In this document: positions 63,533 to 64,000 of the stretch, piece after piece
Position numbering within the stretch: position 1 is the first letter of the stretch
Layout of the letters: each line of letters begins with the position of its first letter
Origin: G965276675 sp965276675
GTDB lineage: Bacteria > Acidobacteriota > Terriglobia > Terriglobales > Acidobacteriaceae
Reading direction: 5' to 3'
DNA length: 64,000 nucleotides
Assembly: GCA_965276675.1 (NCBI GenBank)
Contig: OZ255624.1
Coordinates: forward strand, 4,588,001-4,652,000
The notes under the pieces: model-generated
Databases searched by the model: none
The model's input: the letters and a program-made list of their open reading frames with translations, nothing else
Told to the model about the DNA's origin: nothing
Made by a program: the position numbers and the translations under genes

Positions 63533-64000
63533 ATGTTGAGCGATGAGGCGATCAGCCGCTACCACAGCGACGGCTTCCTGTTCCCCTACCACGCCTTCCC
63601 CGCCGAGGCCGCCAAAGCCTATCGCGCGGACGTCGAGCGCACATGCGCCGGCACACCCGGCAAATCCGCCCCCGGGGCGCCCTCGTATCGTGTGAAACCA
63701 TATCTGCTGTTCCCGTGGGCTGCCCGGATGGTGCGGGAGCCTGCGATCCTGGATGCCGTCCAGGACCTGATCGGCCCCGACATCCTGGTCTTTCACACCA
63801 CCCTGTGGTGGAAGGCTCGGGGTGCGGCCGCCCGCGTGCCCTGGCACCAGGACGGCACGTATTTCGGTCTCGCCCCGTTCCAGCATGTCACCGCCTGGGT
63901 CGCACTCAGCCCCAGCAACGTCGCCACCGGCTGCGTGCGGGTCGTGCCGGGATCGCACCATGCCGGCCAACTGCCGCACAGCGACCACCGCGATCCGACG
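63533..64000 (+). CDS. Phytanoyl-CoA dioxygenase-family protein, cut by the window edge
   Basis: The first 156 codons are visible. EAISRYHSDGFLFPYHAFPAE is the PhyH N-terminus. The Fe(II) HxD is in VPWHQDGTYFGLAPF, followed by VTAWVALSPSNVATGCVRVVPGSH. The distal His/Arg lie beyond the edge. About 76 bp after the flavin oxidoreductase on the same strand; possibly one pathway. Confidence 0.87.
   Translation, partial: MLSDEAISRYHSDGFLFPYHAFPAEAAKAYRADVERTCAGTPGKSAPGAPSYRVKPYLLFPWAARMVREPAILDAVQDLIGPDILVFHTTLWWKARGAAARVPWHQDGTYFGLAPFQHVTAWVALSPSNVATGCVRVVPGSHHAGQLPHSDHRDPT

Noticed and set aside
61858..63534. 558-codon minus-strand frame over the flavin oxidoreductase
   Set aside because: Antisense artefact; its C-terminal tail in the intergenic DNA (LTLWVMRFARKYTVRQ) has no start or ribosome site of its own.

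Overview
The window is dense, GC-rich bacterial sequence. From about 3.83 kb to the right edge it reads as one alphaproteobacterial chromosome, most likely Rhodospirillales/Acetobacteraceae. This rests on gene content and family resemblance: hprK-rapZ-EIIA-HPr-EI, ccmAB divergent from acnA, sucAB with lpdA, short HprK, DUF2852, DUF2256, YeaQ/GlsB, and many GTG/TTG starts with ATGA or TGATG overlaps. The first ~3.8 kb is different. A polysaccharide deacetylase, a Tat-exported GH127 enzyme, a lysine-rich protein and the start of a CxxC/CxxC protein look acidobacterial, and the intergenic DNA there is AT-richer. At about 3811-3831 the CxxC gene and ptsI are both cut at the same point. That indicates a chimeric contig join or a very recent illegitimate recombination.

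Layout. 1-3830: foreign-looking block. 3830-7349 (minus): PTS/HprK signalling cluster, ptsI truncated. 7371-9883 (plus): threonine dehydratase-like enzyme and a two-subunit CoA-transferase. 10170-15663: mnmE, ccmAB (minus), acnA. 15.9-21.5 kb: DUF2256, HAD phosphatase, an orphan molybdopterin dehydrogenase subunit with a GntR regulator, a SnoaL-like protein and a YeaQ-type membrane protein. 21.7-28.3 kb: O-antigen-ligase-like protein, YVTN propeller coupled to a sterol-desaturase-like protein, DUF169, MoaD, GT2 and a 2OG oxygenase. 28.5-30.5 kb: alkylation repair (Ada/AlkA fusion plus Ogt). 30.7-34.6 kb: livHMGF. 34.7-40.1 kb: TonB receptor, PhyH oxygenase, FecB/FecCD transporter and a decapitated ATPase, probably an acquired and broken iron island. 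40.2-43 kb: MFS and a ketopantoate-reductase-like enzyme. 43-47 kb: porin/NHL/DyP-peroxidase operon with a Fur-like box. 47-52 kb: haloacid dehalogenase, alanine dehydrogenase, cupin, haloalkane-dehalogenase-like enzyme and DUF2852. 52.3-60.2 kb: sucA, sucB, two nuclease genes, lpdA, pdxA. 60.3-61.1 kb: PIN toxin-antitoxin pair with a remnant of a second toxin. 61.2-64 kb: lipoprotein, flavin oxidoreductase and a PhyH gene cut by the window edge.

Two items stand out. First, a RusA-like resolvase and a PD-(D/E)XK protein with a C-terminal HEPN-like RX4H motif sit between sucB and lpdA, translationally coupled to each other and to lpdA. Second, a duplicated micro-gene follows the CoA-transferase and acnA genes on the opposite strand. 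It encodes a 26-27 residue hydrophobic, basic-tailed peptide, has a strong Shine-Dalgarno, and sits just 3' of a hairpin. The two copies are identical over 12 codons, including a rare ATA codon.
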